From Streptomyces sp. AC550_RSS872 (GTDB taxonomy: Bacteria; Actinomycetota; Actinomycetes; Streptomycetales; Streptomycetaceae): DNA of 64,000 nucleotides. How positions within the stretch are numbered: position 1 is the stretch's first letter; every line of letters begins with the position of its first letter. The stretch lies in assembly GCF_019049285.1 (NCBI RefSeq), contig NZ_JAGMUL010000092.1:80014-144013 (forward strand), given 5' to 3'. Of this stretch, positions 16,369 through 25,379 are shown piece after piece. The position numbers were made by a program, and so were the translations under genes. The notes under the pieces were generated by a model, which had not been told where the DNA came from, did no database searches, and saw nothing but the letters and a program-made list of their open reading frames with translations.

Positions 16369-17028
16369 CTACAACGACATAGCCTGGCAACTCCTGCCGC
16401 TGGAGCTGAGGTTCGGCTCCGGACAGACCTGCTGGTGGCGCCTGGAGCGGTGGCAGCAGGCAGGAGTCTTCGACCAGCTGCACCGCATCCTGCTCGCCGA
16501 GCTGAACGCGGCCGGCCAACTCGACTGGTCACGGGCCTGCGTGGACGGCTCCCATGGCCGTGCGAAAAAGGGGGTGCCGACACCGGTCCGTCGCCGGTCG
16601 GCCGGCGCAAGACGGGCAGCAAACACCACCTGATCTGCGACGGACGCGCAACTCCGCTCAAGGTCATCACCACCGCAGCCAACGTCAACGACGTCACCCA
16701 GACCCTCGCCCTCGTCGACGGCATCCCACCCGTCGCCGACCGCTCCGGCCGTCCTCGCAGGCGTCCAGAGGCCCTGCTCGGAGACAAGGGCTACGACTCC
16801 AACCCCAACCGCCGCGAACTGCGCAAGCGGCGGATCCTGCCTGTCATCTCCCGCAAGGGCGCCCCGAACATCCAGGGTATGGACAAGCTCCGTTACGTCG
16901 TCGAGCAGACCTTCGCCCTGCTCCACCACTTCAAACGACTCGCCGTCCGATGGGAACGCCGCACCGAACTCCACGACGCCTTCGTCTCCCTCGCCTGCCG
17001 CCTCATCTGCTGGAGACGCCTCAAGAAG
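16369..17028 (+). pseudogene. IS5-family transposase copy 1, truncated at both ends
   Basis: This segment is nearly identical to 56971-57631, the intact IS5-family transposase. It lacks the first 46 or so codons and the last few. It also differs by one lost base in the A/G run near 16565-16572 (five A then five G, against six A then GGGCG in the intact copy), which shifts the frame before the DDE segment TGSKHHLICDGR. Left and right junctions at 16369 and 17028 are abrupt. It broke the recombinase gene at 16337. Confidence 0.88.
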
Positions 17029-17072
17029 CACAACTCATGACCCCACATCAACCCAAGCTGACCGCCCCACGG

Positions 17073-17471
17073 TCAGGGCTGGTCGTACCAGGCAAACGCT
17101 GCGATCCGCCAGCCCTCTGAGGTGCGGACGAACTGGATGGTCTTGGTCCCGTCTCCCTCGAACGGCTCACCATCCAAGATCCCGGACTTGCGGTACTCGC
17201 CGAACCGCGACGCGATATCGCCCGCGATCTCTGTCCGTTCAGAGGTCTCCCACTCGGAGAACTCGACCAGCCGACCGTCGGTCAGCAGCCGCTGGCGAGG
17301 CTCGATGAACTCGTCCACGGTGTAGACCGTGAACTCCGGGCCGGTCTTGACGATCACGCCACCCGGAAGAACCAGCCGGCGGATCCGGGCCACGTCGGCA
17401 GCCTTGCCGCCCCGGTTGTCAAAGGCATCGAAGAACTCGGCGGTCACGACGTCTATCTCGATCTTGGACAT
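17073..17471 (-). CDS. SnoaL/NTF2-like small protein
   Basis: A 132-residue protein with the cone-shaped NTF2-like pattern: an N-terminal helix (VTAEFFDAFDNRGG), a helix around DVARIRRLVLPGGV, and C-terminal strands ending KTIQFVRTSEGWRIAAFAWYD. These folds include isomerases, hydratases and DUF4440-type proteins; no catalytic residue set is diagnostic here. The ATG at 17471 is chosen because upstream codons lie in IS debris. It is an isolated cargo gene between two mobile-element fragments. Confidence 0.65.
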   Translation of the reverse strand: MSKIEIDVVTAEFFDAFDNRGGKAADVARIRRLVLPGGVIVKTGPEFTVYTVDEFIEPRQRLLTDGRLVEFSEWETSERTEIAGDIASRFGEYRKSGILDGEPFEGDGTKTIQFVRTSEGWRIAAFAWYDQP

Positions 17472-17539
17472 GACGCGACAGTAACAGCGAAGGGGTGCCG
17501 GACATCGTCGGTCTCGACAGGCTGCGGAAGGTCGTCGAG

Positions 17540-17681
17540 GCAGACCGTCACGCGCCAGTTCAAGCGCCTCGCAGTCCGCTGGCAGACGGCTCGACCTACA
17601 CAACGCCATAGTCTCCCTGGCCTGCGGACTGATCTGCTGGAGACGACTCAACAGCCCTTCACCATGATCGTGTTACGAGCT
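17540..17681 (+). pseudogene. IS5-family right-end remnant
   Basis: Degenerate codons read FKRLAVRWQTA and, one frame over, RLDLHNAIVSLACGLICWRR, the C-terminus of an IS5-type transposase related to but diverged from the 56.8 kb copy. It ends in the same terminal sequence ATGATCGTGTTACGAGCTCT seen at the right end of that copy. The IS701-family element is inserted immediately after it at CTAA. Confidence 0.7.
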
Positions 17682-17685
17682 CTAA

Positions 17686-17778
17686 TACTCCAGTTGCACT
17701 TCGCTATTGCCGCTGGTCAGGAGCTGGTTTCTGAGCTTACTCAACTGACGTGTCGTCATGTGGCGGGAGTTCGTGACC
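17686..17778 (+). repeat. IS701-family left inverted repeat, 93 bases
   Basis: Begins TACTCCAGTTGCACTT and ends GTTCGTGACC. It pairs with 19127-19219 at 89 of 93 positions. Confidence 0.92.
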
Positions 17779-17786
17779 GGCGGCTT

Positions 17787-19058
17787 GTGATCGCTGTTGT
17801 GCTGATCGTGCAAGCTGATGTGCGGCCTGATGGCTGGGCTCCTGAGCTGGAAGAGGTGCTGCTGCGGGTGGGACACCGGTTCGGCCGGGTCGATCTGCGG
17901 CGGCGGATGCGAGACTACGTGCGCGGGCTGCTCGGCCCTGTCGGCCGGAAGAACGGCTGGCAACTCGCGGAGTACGTCGGCCACGACGTTCCGGCCGGCT
18001 TGCAGCATCTGCTGAACCGGGCCCGATGGGATCCGGATGAGGCCCTCGACGACCTGCAGGAATACGTGGCCGAACGGCTCGGTGAGCCCGACGGTGTCCT
18101 GATCATCGACGAGACCGGCTTCCTCAAGAAGGGCACTGCTTCGGCTGGCGTGCAGCGGCAGTACTCCGGCACGGCAGGACGCACGGAGAACTGCCAGGTC
18201 GCCGTGTTCGCCGCCTATGCCTCGTCGCGGGGACGGACCTTGGTGGACCGGGAGCTGTGCCTGCCGAAGTCCTGGACGTCCGACCGGGACCAGTGCCGCG
18301 CGGCAGGCGTGCCCGACGCCCGGGCCTTTGCCACCAAGACCGAGCCGGCCCGGAACCTTGTCGCCCGGGCGCTTGCCTCACCACTGCCCGTCGCGTGGGT
18401 GACGGCAGACGCTCTCTACGGGCAGGACTGGCACTTCCGCCGCATGCTCGAGGAGACCGGTCTGGGCTACGTCGTCGCGGTCCCGAAGTCGCAGCAGGTC
18501 AAGTCCCTCGCGGGATGCTGGCGTATCGACCAGCTCATGGGGGATGCCCCCGACGACGCCTGGGAGCGGCTCTCCTGCGGCGACGGTGCCAAGGGCCCGC
18601 GGGTCTACGACTGGGCAGCCGCCCAGCTCCCGGCCGTTTCGTTCTTCGGTGGTGACGAGCCTTCCCACCACCGGTGGGTACTGGCCCGCCGCAGCATTGC
18701 CCACCCGGACGAGATCGCCTACTACCTGGCCTATGCCCCCGATGGCACCAGTGTCGCGGAGCTGGTGCGGATCGCCGGCTCCCGCTGGGCGATCGAGTCA
18801 TGCTTCCAGAGCGCGAAGAACGAGTGCGGCCTGGACCAGTACGAAGTGCGCCGCTACCCGGGCTGGTACCGGCACATCACTCTCGCGATGCTCGCCCACG
18901 CCTTCCTCGCCGCCATGGCAGCCCAGGCCGAAGACGCAAAGGGGGCCGCAGAAACGGATCTTTCCTCGTGCCGCTCAGCCTGGCAGAAATCCGCAGGCTC
19001 CTGGCGACTTGCCGCCCCAGGCCAGGCCACCACCGCCAGCACACCCGTCATGCCCTGA
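17787..19058 (+). pseudogene. IS701-family transposase, C-terminal frameshift
   Basis: A DDE transposase of the IS701 family. The first Asp is in LIIDETGFLKKG, the second in VTADALYGQDW and the Glu in WAIESCFQSAKNECGLD, so the catalytic triad is intact. I take the GTG at 17787, the first start inside the element beyond the inverted repeat; 17808 is also possible. Near 18957 a base appears to be lost: the expected tail SFLVPLSLAEIRRLLATC continues in another frame to about 19147, while the given frame reads an unrelated C-terminus. About 35 C-terminal residues are altered, so activity is doubtful. Confidence 0.75.
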
Positions 19059-19126
19059 GGTGGTCCTGCTTCCGACGCAGACACCAGACCACCGCCATGC
19101 GCTGCCACTACAAAGGCCGCACTCGA

Positions 19127-19219
19127 GGTCACGAACTCCCGCCACATGACGACACGTCAGCTGAGTATGCTCAGAAACCAGCCCCTGACCAGCGGCAATA
19201 GCTAAGTGCAACTGGAGTA
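19127..19219 (-). repeat. IS701-family right inverted repeat, 93 bases
   Basis: The reverse complement begins TACTCCAGTTGCACTTAG and matches 17686-17778 with 4 differences. Confidence 0.92.
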
Positions 19220-19326
19220 CTAAGGGGACTTGGCTGCCCTGGGCTCCGCGACGACTCGACCGCCAACTGGCAGACGCGACTCGATCGCTGCTGTAGGACT
19301 ACGCCGGTGAGGTCCTCTGCGGGATC

Positions 19327-19625
19327 GATGCACGACGAGCTGGCGGAGGTGGCTGGACCCGAGATCTGGGCCGGGGTGGGCATCGGCAAGACGCACCACC
19401 ACTCATGGTGATCAACGCACGAGGCGAGAGACTGCTGTCCCGCCGAATCCTCAACGGTGAGACCGAGTTGCCGGCGCTGATCGCCGATGTGCTGGCGCTA
19501 TCCGACGACGTGCTGTGGGCCGTCGACCTCAATCATGGCGGCGCCGTCCTGCTGATCGGCCTCCTCGGCACCCACGGCCAGCCCGTTCGGCTGCCCAGTG
19601 CGAAGCCGTTTCCGCCCCGGACGAC
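19327..19625 (+). pseudogene. IS110-family transposase, N-terminal remnant
   Basis: Codons for EIWAGVGIGKTHHH and, one frame over, VINARGERLLSRRILNGETE and VLWAVDLNHGGAVLLIGLL are the RuvC-like N-terminus of an IS110-family (DEDD) transposase. The first catalytic Asp of GIDxGK is replaced by Gly (VGIGK). Homology ends after HGQPVRLPS. It is a different lineage from the IS110 element at 25.4-26.8 kb. Confidence 0.7.
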
Positions 19626-19752
19626 CACGGTCGCGCCTGCAGCGACGTGCGCTGCGGGCAGCGGCAGCAGGTGATCGTTCTCGTCGGCCACCGGCCAACC
19701 CCTTGAGGGGCTCGTGGTCAGCAAGCCGACGAGCCCTCATGCAAGATCAAGG

Positions 19753-20877
19753 TTAGCCCGACCGGGACCACGCATGATGGGGCGTTGGGTCGGTGAAGCG
19801 GCGAGACCAGAACGGGTGGTTGTTCCAACGGGTCTCCTGCCGGTGGATGAATTGATGGTTTCGGCGGTATTCCGCGTAAGCGGCGTGCACACGATGCTCG
19901 TAGCTGTCCAACGCCGTCATGTCACCGCGCATGCGCGCGATCAGCGCGCGTGCGCCGTTCAGCCCCGTCACCAGTGCGGTCAGGATGCCCTGCGAGGACA
20001 GCGGATCGAAGGCGGCGGCTGCGTCGCCCACGGCGATCCAGCCCTCGCCGTACAGCCGGTCCAGGCGGGCACCGTACGCGGGCGCCCGCTGCGGCGCGCT
20101 GTCAGCAAGCAGCTCGTGCCCGTGTGCACGGGCACTCACATGGACAGTGCGCAGTGCTCGTCGGTGGAACGTCTCCGCGGTGCCCGGCTGTGCGCCGGGC
20201 AGGTCGGCGTCGGTGAAGAAGACGACCATGCGATGGCGTGAGGGCACCAGAGTCGAATACCACCAGCCGTCCCGGTCGGCTTCCACGAGGGAACGCGTGT
20301 CAGGCACACCGGATGCGGGGCCCAGGGTGAGGTGCGTGGCCAAGAGCCGGTCATTGGTGAGGCGGCGAGCGCCCAGGCGGATCGCCAGTGCCGCAGTGCG
20401 GCCTGTGGCGTCAACCAGCCACGTCGTCCGCACAGCGCGGACACTGGTGGGTCCCCAAAGCTGAATGTGCCACCCCTCGGGGGCGCGCAGCGGGGCACGC
20501 ACCGCAGTGTGCTCGGCGAGCTCAGCTCCCACCGCCTGGGCTGCGGCGCGCAGCCGATGATCGAACAGTGCCCGGTCCAGGTGCCAGCCATGCCCGTAGG
20601 GGTCACGCAAGGAATCGACCGTGCGGAGGTCGGGCCCGCCCCAGGAGGAGAGGGTGCCGTAGCTGGGCAGATGGCCGCTACCAAGGATCTGGTCATGGAT
20701 GCCGAGGTCCTCGAGCAGCAGCGCGGCCACGGAGACCAGGCATTCGCCGACCTTGGCCAGGCCGGTTCCCGCGTCAGCGAGCAGGACGCGGTGCCCGCTG
20801 CGGACCAGTGCGAAGGCCGCAATGGACCCGGCCGGCCCGCCTCCGGCGACGACGACGTCGTAGCGGTCGCCGCTCAT
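19753..20877 (-). CDS. lodB: LodB-like flavoprotein for CTQ maturation
   Basis: A 374-residue FAD-dependent oxidoreductase of the halogenase / geranylgeranyl-reductase type. Features are the N-terminal VVVAGGGPAGSIAAFAL, then LADAGTGLAKVGECL, and the second FAD contact WIAVGDAAAAFDPLSSQG. LodB and GoxB proteins are needed to form the cysteine tryptophylquinone (CTQ) cofactor of their partner oxidases. Here the start overlaps the stop of the LodA-like gene, so the two are co-translated. An in-frame ATG two codons upstream (20883) is equally possible. Identification rests on both fold and pairing. Confidence 0.8.
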   Translation of the reverse strand: MSGDRYDVVVAGGGPAGSIAAFALVRSGHRVLLADAGTGLAKVGECLVSVAALLLEDLGIHDQILGSGHLPSYGTLSSWGGPDLRTVDSLRDPYGHGWHLDRALFDHRLRAAAQAVGAELAEHTAVRAPLRAPEGWHIQLWGPTSVRAVRTTWLVDATGRTAALAIRLGARRLTNDRLLATHLTLGPASGVPDTRSLVEADRDGWWYSTLVPSRHRMVVFFTDADLPGAQPGTAETFHRRALRTVHVSARAHGHELLADSAPQRAPAYGARLDRLYGEGWIAVGDAAAAFDPLSSQGILTALVTGLNGARALIARMRGDMTALDSYEHRVHAAYAEYRRNHQFIHRQETRWNNHPFWSRRFTDPTPHHAWSRSG

Positions 20878-22859
20878 TGCCACTCGTGGAAGGGATCGAG
20901 CTTCTCCAGATAGCCCACCGAGACCTGCTCCGGCGTGTAGCTGGTGCCCTCGATTGCTGTCGTGACGGCCCGACCCATCGCCGCCTCCGCCGCGGCGTCG
21001 GAGATCTCTGGCGCTCCCAGCTGCGGCACGTGTACGTTCACCAGGTTGTTGTCGTCATGAGCCTCCTGCAGCGGCGGCTGCGGAGGGGACTCGACCAGAA
21101 TGAGGTTGGGGAACTTGCCGTCGCCGACGGTGTATTCGCGTTCCTCGATGATCCCGAATTTCCACCACAGCTTCGTCATCTGCTGCAGCTGTTGCGTTTT
21201 GTCCGTGGCGGTCAGCCCGCGCAACCACACCGCACGGCGCTCGAAGGCGTCCGCCCGCTCCTCGTCGCTGCCAGCCGCGTTGACCTTCTCAAAGTCGGCT
21301 GCCTTCAGTACGTGGTTGGGAACGTGGGCCGGCCAGAAGGTCGGCAGGTAGGGGCTGTAGCGGGCGTCGATGTTGTTCTGGAGCTCGTAGCCGGAGCGAC
21401 AGCTTGCGGTGTCAGTCTGCCAAGGGGCCGCCATCCACCGCGTCAGGTCCCCGGGTCCCTGCGCGTAAAGCGGACCGCGCGCGGACAGCGCGATATCGGG
21501 GGTGAGGTGGTCCCCGTAGTCCGGTTCCGGCGGATCCTGCGCTGTACGGTGGCGGATGCGGAACGGTTCGCTGTACATGGTGTCGTGCCGAATCGGCCAG
21601 GTGACTTCGCAGCCAGGGTGGAAGGCATCGGCAGCACAGTTTTCCAGCGCGGCGCGGTCCAGCAGGCCCGGCTGCGAGGCGACAGGCGCATCCTCGAGCT
21701 TGGTGATGGTCTTCTTGGTGCCAGCCGTGAAGTCGCCCAGAGCCCACTGTCGCATCATCCGGTTCTGGGTCTCGGAGAGCGCCAGGTGCTGGAGGTCCGA
21801 TCGTGGCGGTACGGCCATGCCGTCACCGTAGATCCACGGCCAGGGCGTAGGGGATCGCTCGTCACGCTCGTAGTCGCGCATCGTGTTGTAGACCTGCGTG
21901 CGGAGTTCCTCATTGCGCTCGGATGGATCGGACAGACGGGCGCGCATCTTCTCGTCCAGGAAATAGTGCGGCCCGCCCCATCCGAACTGGGCAGCGAAAC
22001 CTCGATTGACCCACTGCAGATTGCAGAAGCGGGCCAGGATCGGCTCGATGTGGTCCCCGTAGGTGATGTCGGCAGGGAAGGGAAGCGTGCCGTTGTTGAC
22101 GAAGACGTCGTGGAGCAGGTCATACAAGGTGCGCACGGTCTTCACCGCAGGTGCGTAGTGCGGAGGCCCGACGACCACCCAAGCTCCCGCCGCTTCGATC
22201 GCCTGGCCATTGTCCAGGATGACTTCCGCGGTAACCGGCCCGTCGGAGATGTCGTCATACCAGGTGTCGTTGTTGGCGAATCCGGTAATGGGCTTGCCCG
22301 CCCATGAGCCGCACTCCCCCATCCCGCCGAGGAACAGCAGTGATCCGCCCTTTACACCGCGCAGGTCCCCCAGGTGCGTCTTATCCCCCATGATCTGTCC
22401 CAGGACCTGCGCGGTCTGCTGCTGCGCCACTGACACGCTTTGTGGCGCGGGCATGTTCACCAGCTTGCTACGGTCCTGAACATCGGCGTTGCGGCGACCG
22501 TACTGCCGGCGCTTGAGCCGTCTGCCGTCCGGTACGTCCAGCGGCAGGTGAAACTGGTACCAGGCCGCCTTCTTGTTGGCTACCTGGACCGTCCACACGA
22601 TGTCCTTAACGCCGTCGCGGCCCGGAACGACTTCGCGTACCGCCTGGCCGCCGCTGTCGTACTGGTAGATGCGGAAGTGCGCCGCCTGCCGTTTGAGCCT
22701 GCCCTCGGCATCTCGGAAGCCGCCCTCGGGGCTGGCCGGCTGGTCCGGCACCTCTGGGCCTATGAAGTACTCCGAGCTGTTGCCAACCCGCGCGATCCCG
22801 ATCGCAGGATGAACCTTGAACGTCGCCTCATTCCCAGCCACAACCACCTCCGTAGACAT
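20874..22859 (-). CDS. lodA: LodA-like quinoprotein amino acid oxidase (CTQ)
   Basis: A 661-residue protein of the LodA/GoxA family, whose members oxidise amino acids (lysine epsilon-amino group or glycine) with release of H2O2 and ammonia. Recognisable segments are VHPAIGIARVGNS at the N-terminus, GSLLFLGGMGECGSW, and DDISDGPVTAEV. The likely cofactor residues are Cys487 in TASCRSGY and Trp509 in LPTFWPAHVPN, which in the family are cross-linked to CTQ by the LodB partner; the exact pair should be confirmed by alignment. No signal peptide is visible, although some family members are exported. Substrate unknown; possible antimicrobial role through peroxide is known for LodA. Confidence 0.82.
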   Translation of the reverse strand: MSTEVVVAGNEATFKVHPAIGIARVGNSSEYFIGPEVPDQPASPEGGFRDAEGRLKRQAAHFRIYQYDSGGQAVREVVPGRDGVKDIVWTVQVANKKAAWYQFHLPLDVPDGRRLKRRQYGRRNADVQDRSKLVNMPAPQSVSVAQQQTAQVLGQIMGDKTHLGDLRGVKGGSLLFLGGMGECGSWAGKPITGFANNDTWYDDISDGPVTAEVILDNGQAIEAAGAWVVVGPPHYAPAVKTVRTLYDLLHDVFVNNGTLPFPADITYGDHIEPILARFCNLQWVNRGFAAQFGWGGPHYFLDEKMRARLSDPSERNEELRTQVYNTMRDYERDERSPTPWPWIYGDGMAVPPRSDLQHLALSETQNRMMRQWALGDFTAGTKKTITKLEDAPVASQPGLLDRAALENCAADAFHPGCEVTWPIRHDTMYSEPFRIRHRTAQDPPEPDYGDHLTPDIALSARGPLYAQGPGDLTRWMAAPWQTDTASCRSGYELQNNIDARYSPYLPTFWPAHVPNHVLKAADFEKVNAAGSDEERADAFERRAVWLRGLTATDKTQQLQQMTKLWWKFGIIEEREYTVGDGKFPNLILVESPPQPPLQEAHDDNNLVNVHVPQLGAPEISDAAAEAAMGRAVTTAIEGTSYTPEQVSVGYLEKLDPFHEWQ

Positions 22860-23009
22860 CGTGCGTTACCGGGGCAGAACGTAAGGGGTGCAGTGAACCT
22901 ACTGACGAAGCCAGGCATACGGCGGCGGTGAGCCGAGCGGATGGTGGAATTCGCGTGGCCTGCGCTCGAGGTGGTTCTCGCCAAGTCGGTGACGGATCGC
23001 CGCCCCCGG

Positions 23010-23252
23010 TCATGGGGTCGTGGTAATCCTGAGAGTCGTCGCTCGCCGCACACCGGTTTCACCCAGCAGCTCAACCAACGCCGCGTTGAAATTCTCCAGC
23101 CCGTCAGCCTCCAAGTGGGCGACGATCTCCCCCGGGAAGATCCCACTCGCCAACACCTTGCAGCCACCAAGACTGTGATGTGTCAGGCGCTCGAGCGCGA
23201 CGTCATCACTAGCCGGCTCCACCTCGAACAGAACATATCCACGGGCCAGCAT
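23010..23252 (-). CDS. Stand-alone Lrp/AsnC ligand-binding (RAM) domain protein
   Basis: An 80-residue beta-alpha-beta-beta-alpha-beta protein: GYVLFEVEPASDDVALERL, then GIFPGEIVAHLEADGLENFN, then GVRRATTLRIT. This is the RAM domain of Lrp/AsnC regulators without the DNA-binding helix-turn-helix, a form known in actinomycetes. It may sense an amino acid and modulate a partner regulator. GAGG sits at suitable distance before the ATG, and TACAAT about 50 bases upstream may be a -10 box. Its location beside a putative amino acid oxidase is suggestive. Confidence 0.6.
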   Translation of the reverse strand: MLARGYVLFEVEPASDDVALERLTHHSLGGCKVLASGIFPGEIVAHLEADGLENFNAALVELLGETGVRRATTLRITTTP

Positions 23253-23386
23253 CGCCGATACCTCACTTCATTCTCGATGCCCGGTTCGTCACATAGGGGA
23301 CGAATTGTATGTTCTGGGCAAATTAACACTGCCGTACTCCGGTTCCCGGGAGGCGCAGTCGTGTTATGGAGCGATCACTTGATCGC

Positions 23387-23600
23387 GCAAAAGCCCAGTT
23401 GCCGGGCGGAGTCGTGGCCTCGGACGACCCAGTATCCGTACCCGCACCGCTGCCACTGATCGTCCCAGCGGCGATACAGTTCCCATCTCGTCCAGCCGGG
23501 TGAGTGTGTCGGAAAGGTTGTGCAGGCAGGTTTCGCGGTCACGGCGGATCGCAAAGATCGTGGCGATGTCGGCGTCGGTCGGACGCGGCGATGACAGTCG
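23387..23600 (-). pseudogene. GNAT acetyltransferase, N-terminal remnant
   Basis: In one frame the codons read DADIATIFAIRRDRETCLHN and TLTRLDEM; in the next, ELYRRWDDQWQRCGYGYWVV through LGFCAIK. This is the N-terminal third of a GNAT-fold acetyltransferase, with a frameshift near 23475, no upstream start and no acetyl-CoA binding motif. It is broken at both ends. Confidence 0.55.
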
Positions 23601-23849
23601 AGCAGTCTACAATTGTTCACCAGCCGGGCTCGGGTCGCTCATACGAAGACCGTAGAAGCGCGCCAGGAGGACCTGACGGGTAGTCAGTCCAGGTGTCAGT
23701 CCAGGTGCGAATCAGTGAGGTCTTTCAGCGCGGCCACTGATCGGGGGACGGCGTAGGCGTCCCCAACGGACAAGGCTCCCGTGCCGTTGGAGGAGGTGTT
23801 CGACGTCTCAACTCGCGACCGCAAGAGCCTTGTTGGTTCTCTGTCCTGA

Positions 23850-24285
23850 CCCACTGGACCTGCCTCATGCCCTGGTCGAGTGGGTCACCCTGCTCATCGT
23901 CACCCGCGAGGGTGACCACCGCTGCAAGCTCCCGCCGCACCAGCGTGCTCTGGTCGCTCTGGTGTACCTGCATCAGAACGTCACTCTCGCGCAGCTTGCG
24001 GCCGGCTTCGGTATCTCGACCGGCACCGCCCACGCCTACACGACCGCAGTAATCGGCCTGCTCGCCGCCCGCGCGCCCGGCCTGCTGCGTGCCCTGCGCG
24101 AGACCGATCCGGACTACGTCCTGATCGACGGCACCCTTGCCGAGTGCGACCGGGTCGGCGACAGCCGCGCGACTTCTCCCACAAGCACCGCCGGCGCGGA
24201 GTGAACGTGCAGGTGGTGACCGACCCTGCCGGCAGGCTGCTGTGGATCTCACCCTTCTGCCCGGCCGGGCGCACGACCTGAGGCG
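23850..24285 (+). pseudogene. IS5-type (DDE_Tnp_4) transposase copy A, truncated
   Basis: Codons read CKLPPHQRALVALVYLHQN, an HTH segment LAQLAAGFGISTGTAHAY, and the first catalytic region YVLIDGTLAECDRVGDSR. A lost base near 24170 shifts the frame before the SHKHRRRG-like segment, and homology stops near 24285. It is closely related to copy B at 26781-27335, which extends further. Confidence 0.75.
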
Positions 24286-24726
24286 CATGGCCTGACAGGT
24301 GCTCCGGCGCCCTTGACGTCGGTCCGGCTTCCCCGCACGAGTGCGGTCAGCTGCCGGGATCGACTTGCCCCGAAGCACAGTTTATTCAGCAAGGTGTATG
24401 CGCACCGACGACGCGAGGTCCTTACTGCTTTGAGGCCACGACGGCGAAGCAACATAGCGTGAGGTCGCCGGTTAACAAACCGGCGATCCTTCGCGTCGAT
24501 CGCCACCGGCACGAGGGCAAGCCGGCGGAGCTCCACACCCGTGGCTGGGCGGCGATGGTGGGGGTGGCAACGTAGGTGCGGCGGTCCATGAATGCGGACC
24601 GATCTCCCGATCGAACTTATAAAGCGGATCTCGGCGGGCTATCGTCCGCCTGTGCTGGTCGGAACGAGTCGGAGCACGCCGTCGTGTTTTGAAGTCATTC
24701 CGAGAGCTCAGAACGTCGAGTTACCG
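24286..24726. other. No supported gene
   Basis: About 440 bases between the transposase remnant and the peptidoglycan-binding gene. I see short ORFs without family features or ribosome sites, and no strong repeat. It is probably decayed IS flank and a downstream region. Confidence 0.4.
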
Positions 24727-25017
24727 TCACTCCGAATAGGGCACCCGGAGCTTGGCCCAGGACTTTGCTCCCGGCCAGCCGTCCGCGTCCGCACCCTGGT
24801 ACCCGAGCTTCCGCTGCCACCTGGCGTAGCAGTCGCGGTGGTGTGTCGTCCACTGACGTCCGCTGAGAGGGTGGGCCGAGGGTGGACCGGCCGGACCAAA
24901 TTCGGAGCATCCCTCTTCGACCAGGCGCATTGCCATCATGCTGATGATCGGGCTGCTCGGCTCATTTTTGAACCACTCGGAACCTGGGAAGGGAACGTAG
25001 CCGTCTTCTGCACTCAT
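24727..25017 (-). CDS. Peptidoglycan-binding-like small protein
   Basis: A 96-residue protein that is almost entirely one module: VPFPGSEWFKNEPSSPIISM, MRLVEEGCSEF, then CYARWQRKLGYQGADADGWPG and SWAKLRVP. The same module forms the C-terminus of the 28707-29144 protein and resembles cell-wall binding modules of actinophage endolysins and actinomycete wall proteins. No LysM domain or signal peptide is present. TACTGT lies 6 bases before the ATG at 25017 with no Shine-Dalgarno sequence, which suggests a leaderless transcript. Confidence 0.65.
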   Translation of the reverse strand: MSAEDGYVPFPGSEWFKNEPSSPIISMMAMRLVEEGCSEFGPAGPPSAHPLSGRQWTTHHRDCYARWQRKLGYQGADADGWPGAKSWAKLRVPYSE

Positions 25018-25319
25018 GCTTGCACAGTAGGCGTGTCCACCATTGCCTACATGCTCACGGCTTTGCGACTCGGTAAGTTCATGCGATTAGCGGATGTCTG
25101 AGGATCGCTATCGCGGCATCCGGCTCGGCCGACAAGCTGCGCTACTCGTACGGCAGAGGGGGCGAGGACCCGGGACGTTAAAGCCGTTCAGAGCGCGGCA
25201 TCGATTGCCATCCATGCTCGACGCAGGCACGCCACCACCCAGGCTCTGGGCGTCAGAACGCAGCGCTACGCGCTCAACGACGCTCAGGATCATTGCGCAA
25301 GGCAGCTCTCGGTCTGCCG
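25018..25319. other. No supported gene; flank of nested insertion sequences
   Basis: About 300 bases holding the likely promoter of the 24727-25017 gene at its left side and unrecognised sequence elsewhere. From about 25320 the sequence begins to match transposase copy A. Confidence 0.4.
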
Positions 25320-25379
25320 GCTCCTCGTGCCGCACTTGACCTGCCTCACGCCCTGGTCGAGGGAGTCTCAATGATGGTG

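Larger units (their letters stand above)
17686..19219 (+). mobile_element. IS701-family insertion sequence
   Basis: A 1534-base element bounded by unusually long inverted repeats (17686-17778 and 19127-19219, 93 bases each with 4 mismatches) and flanked by a 4-base direct repeat CTAA at 17682-17685 and 19220-19223. A CTAA/CTAG-type 4-bp target is characteristic of the IS701 family. The clean duplication shows direct insertion at the tip of an older IS5 remnant. It carries one transposase gene. Confidence 0.9.

Noticed and set aside
20388..22307. Long plus-strand open frame opposite the LodA-like gene
   Set aside because: The minus-strand frame has clear LodA family features; the plus frame has none.
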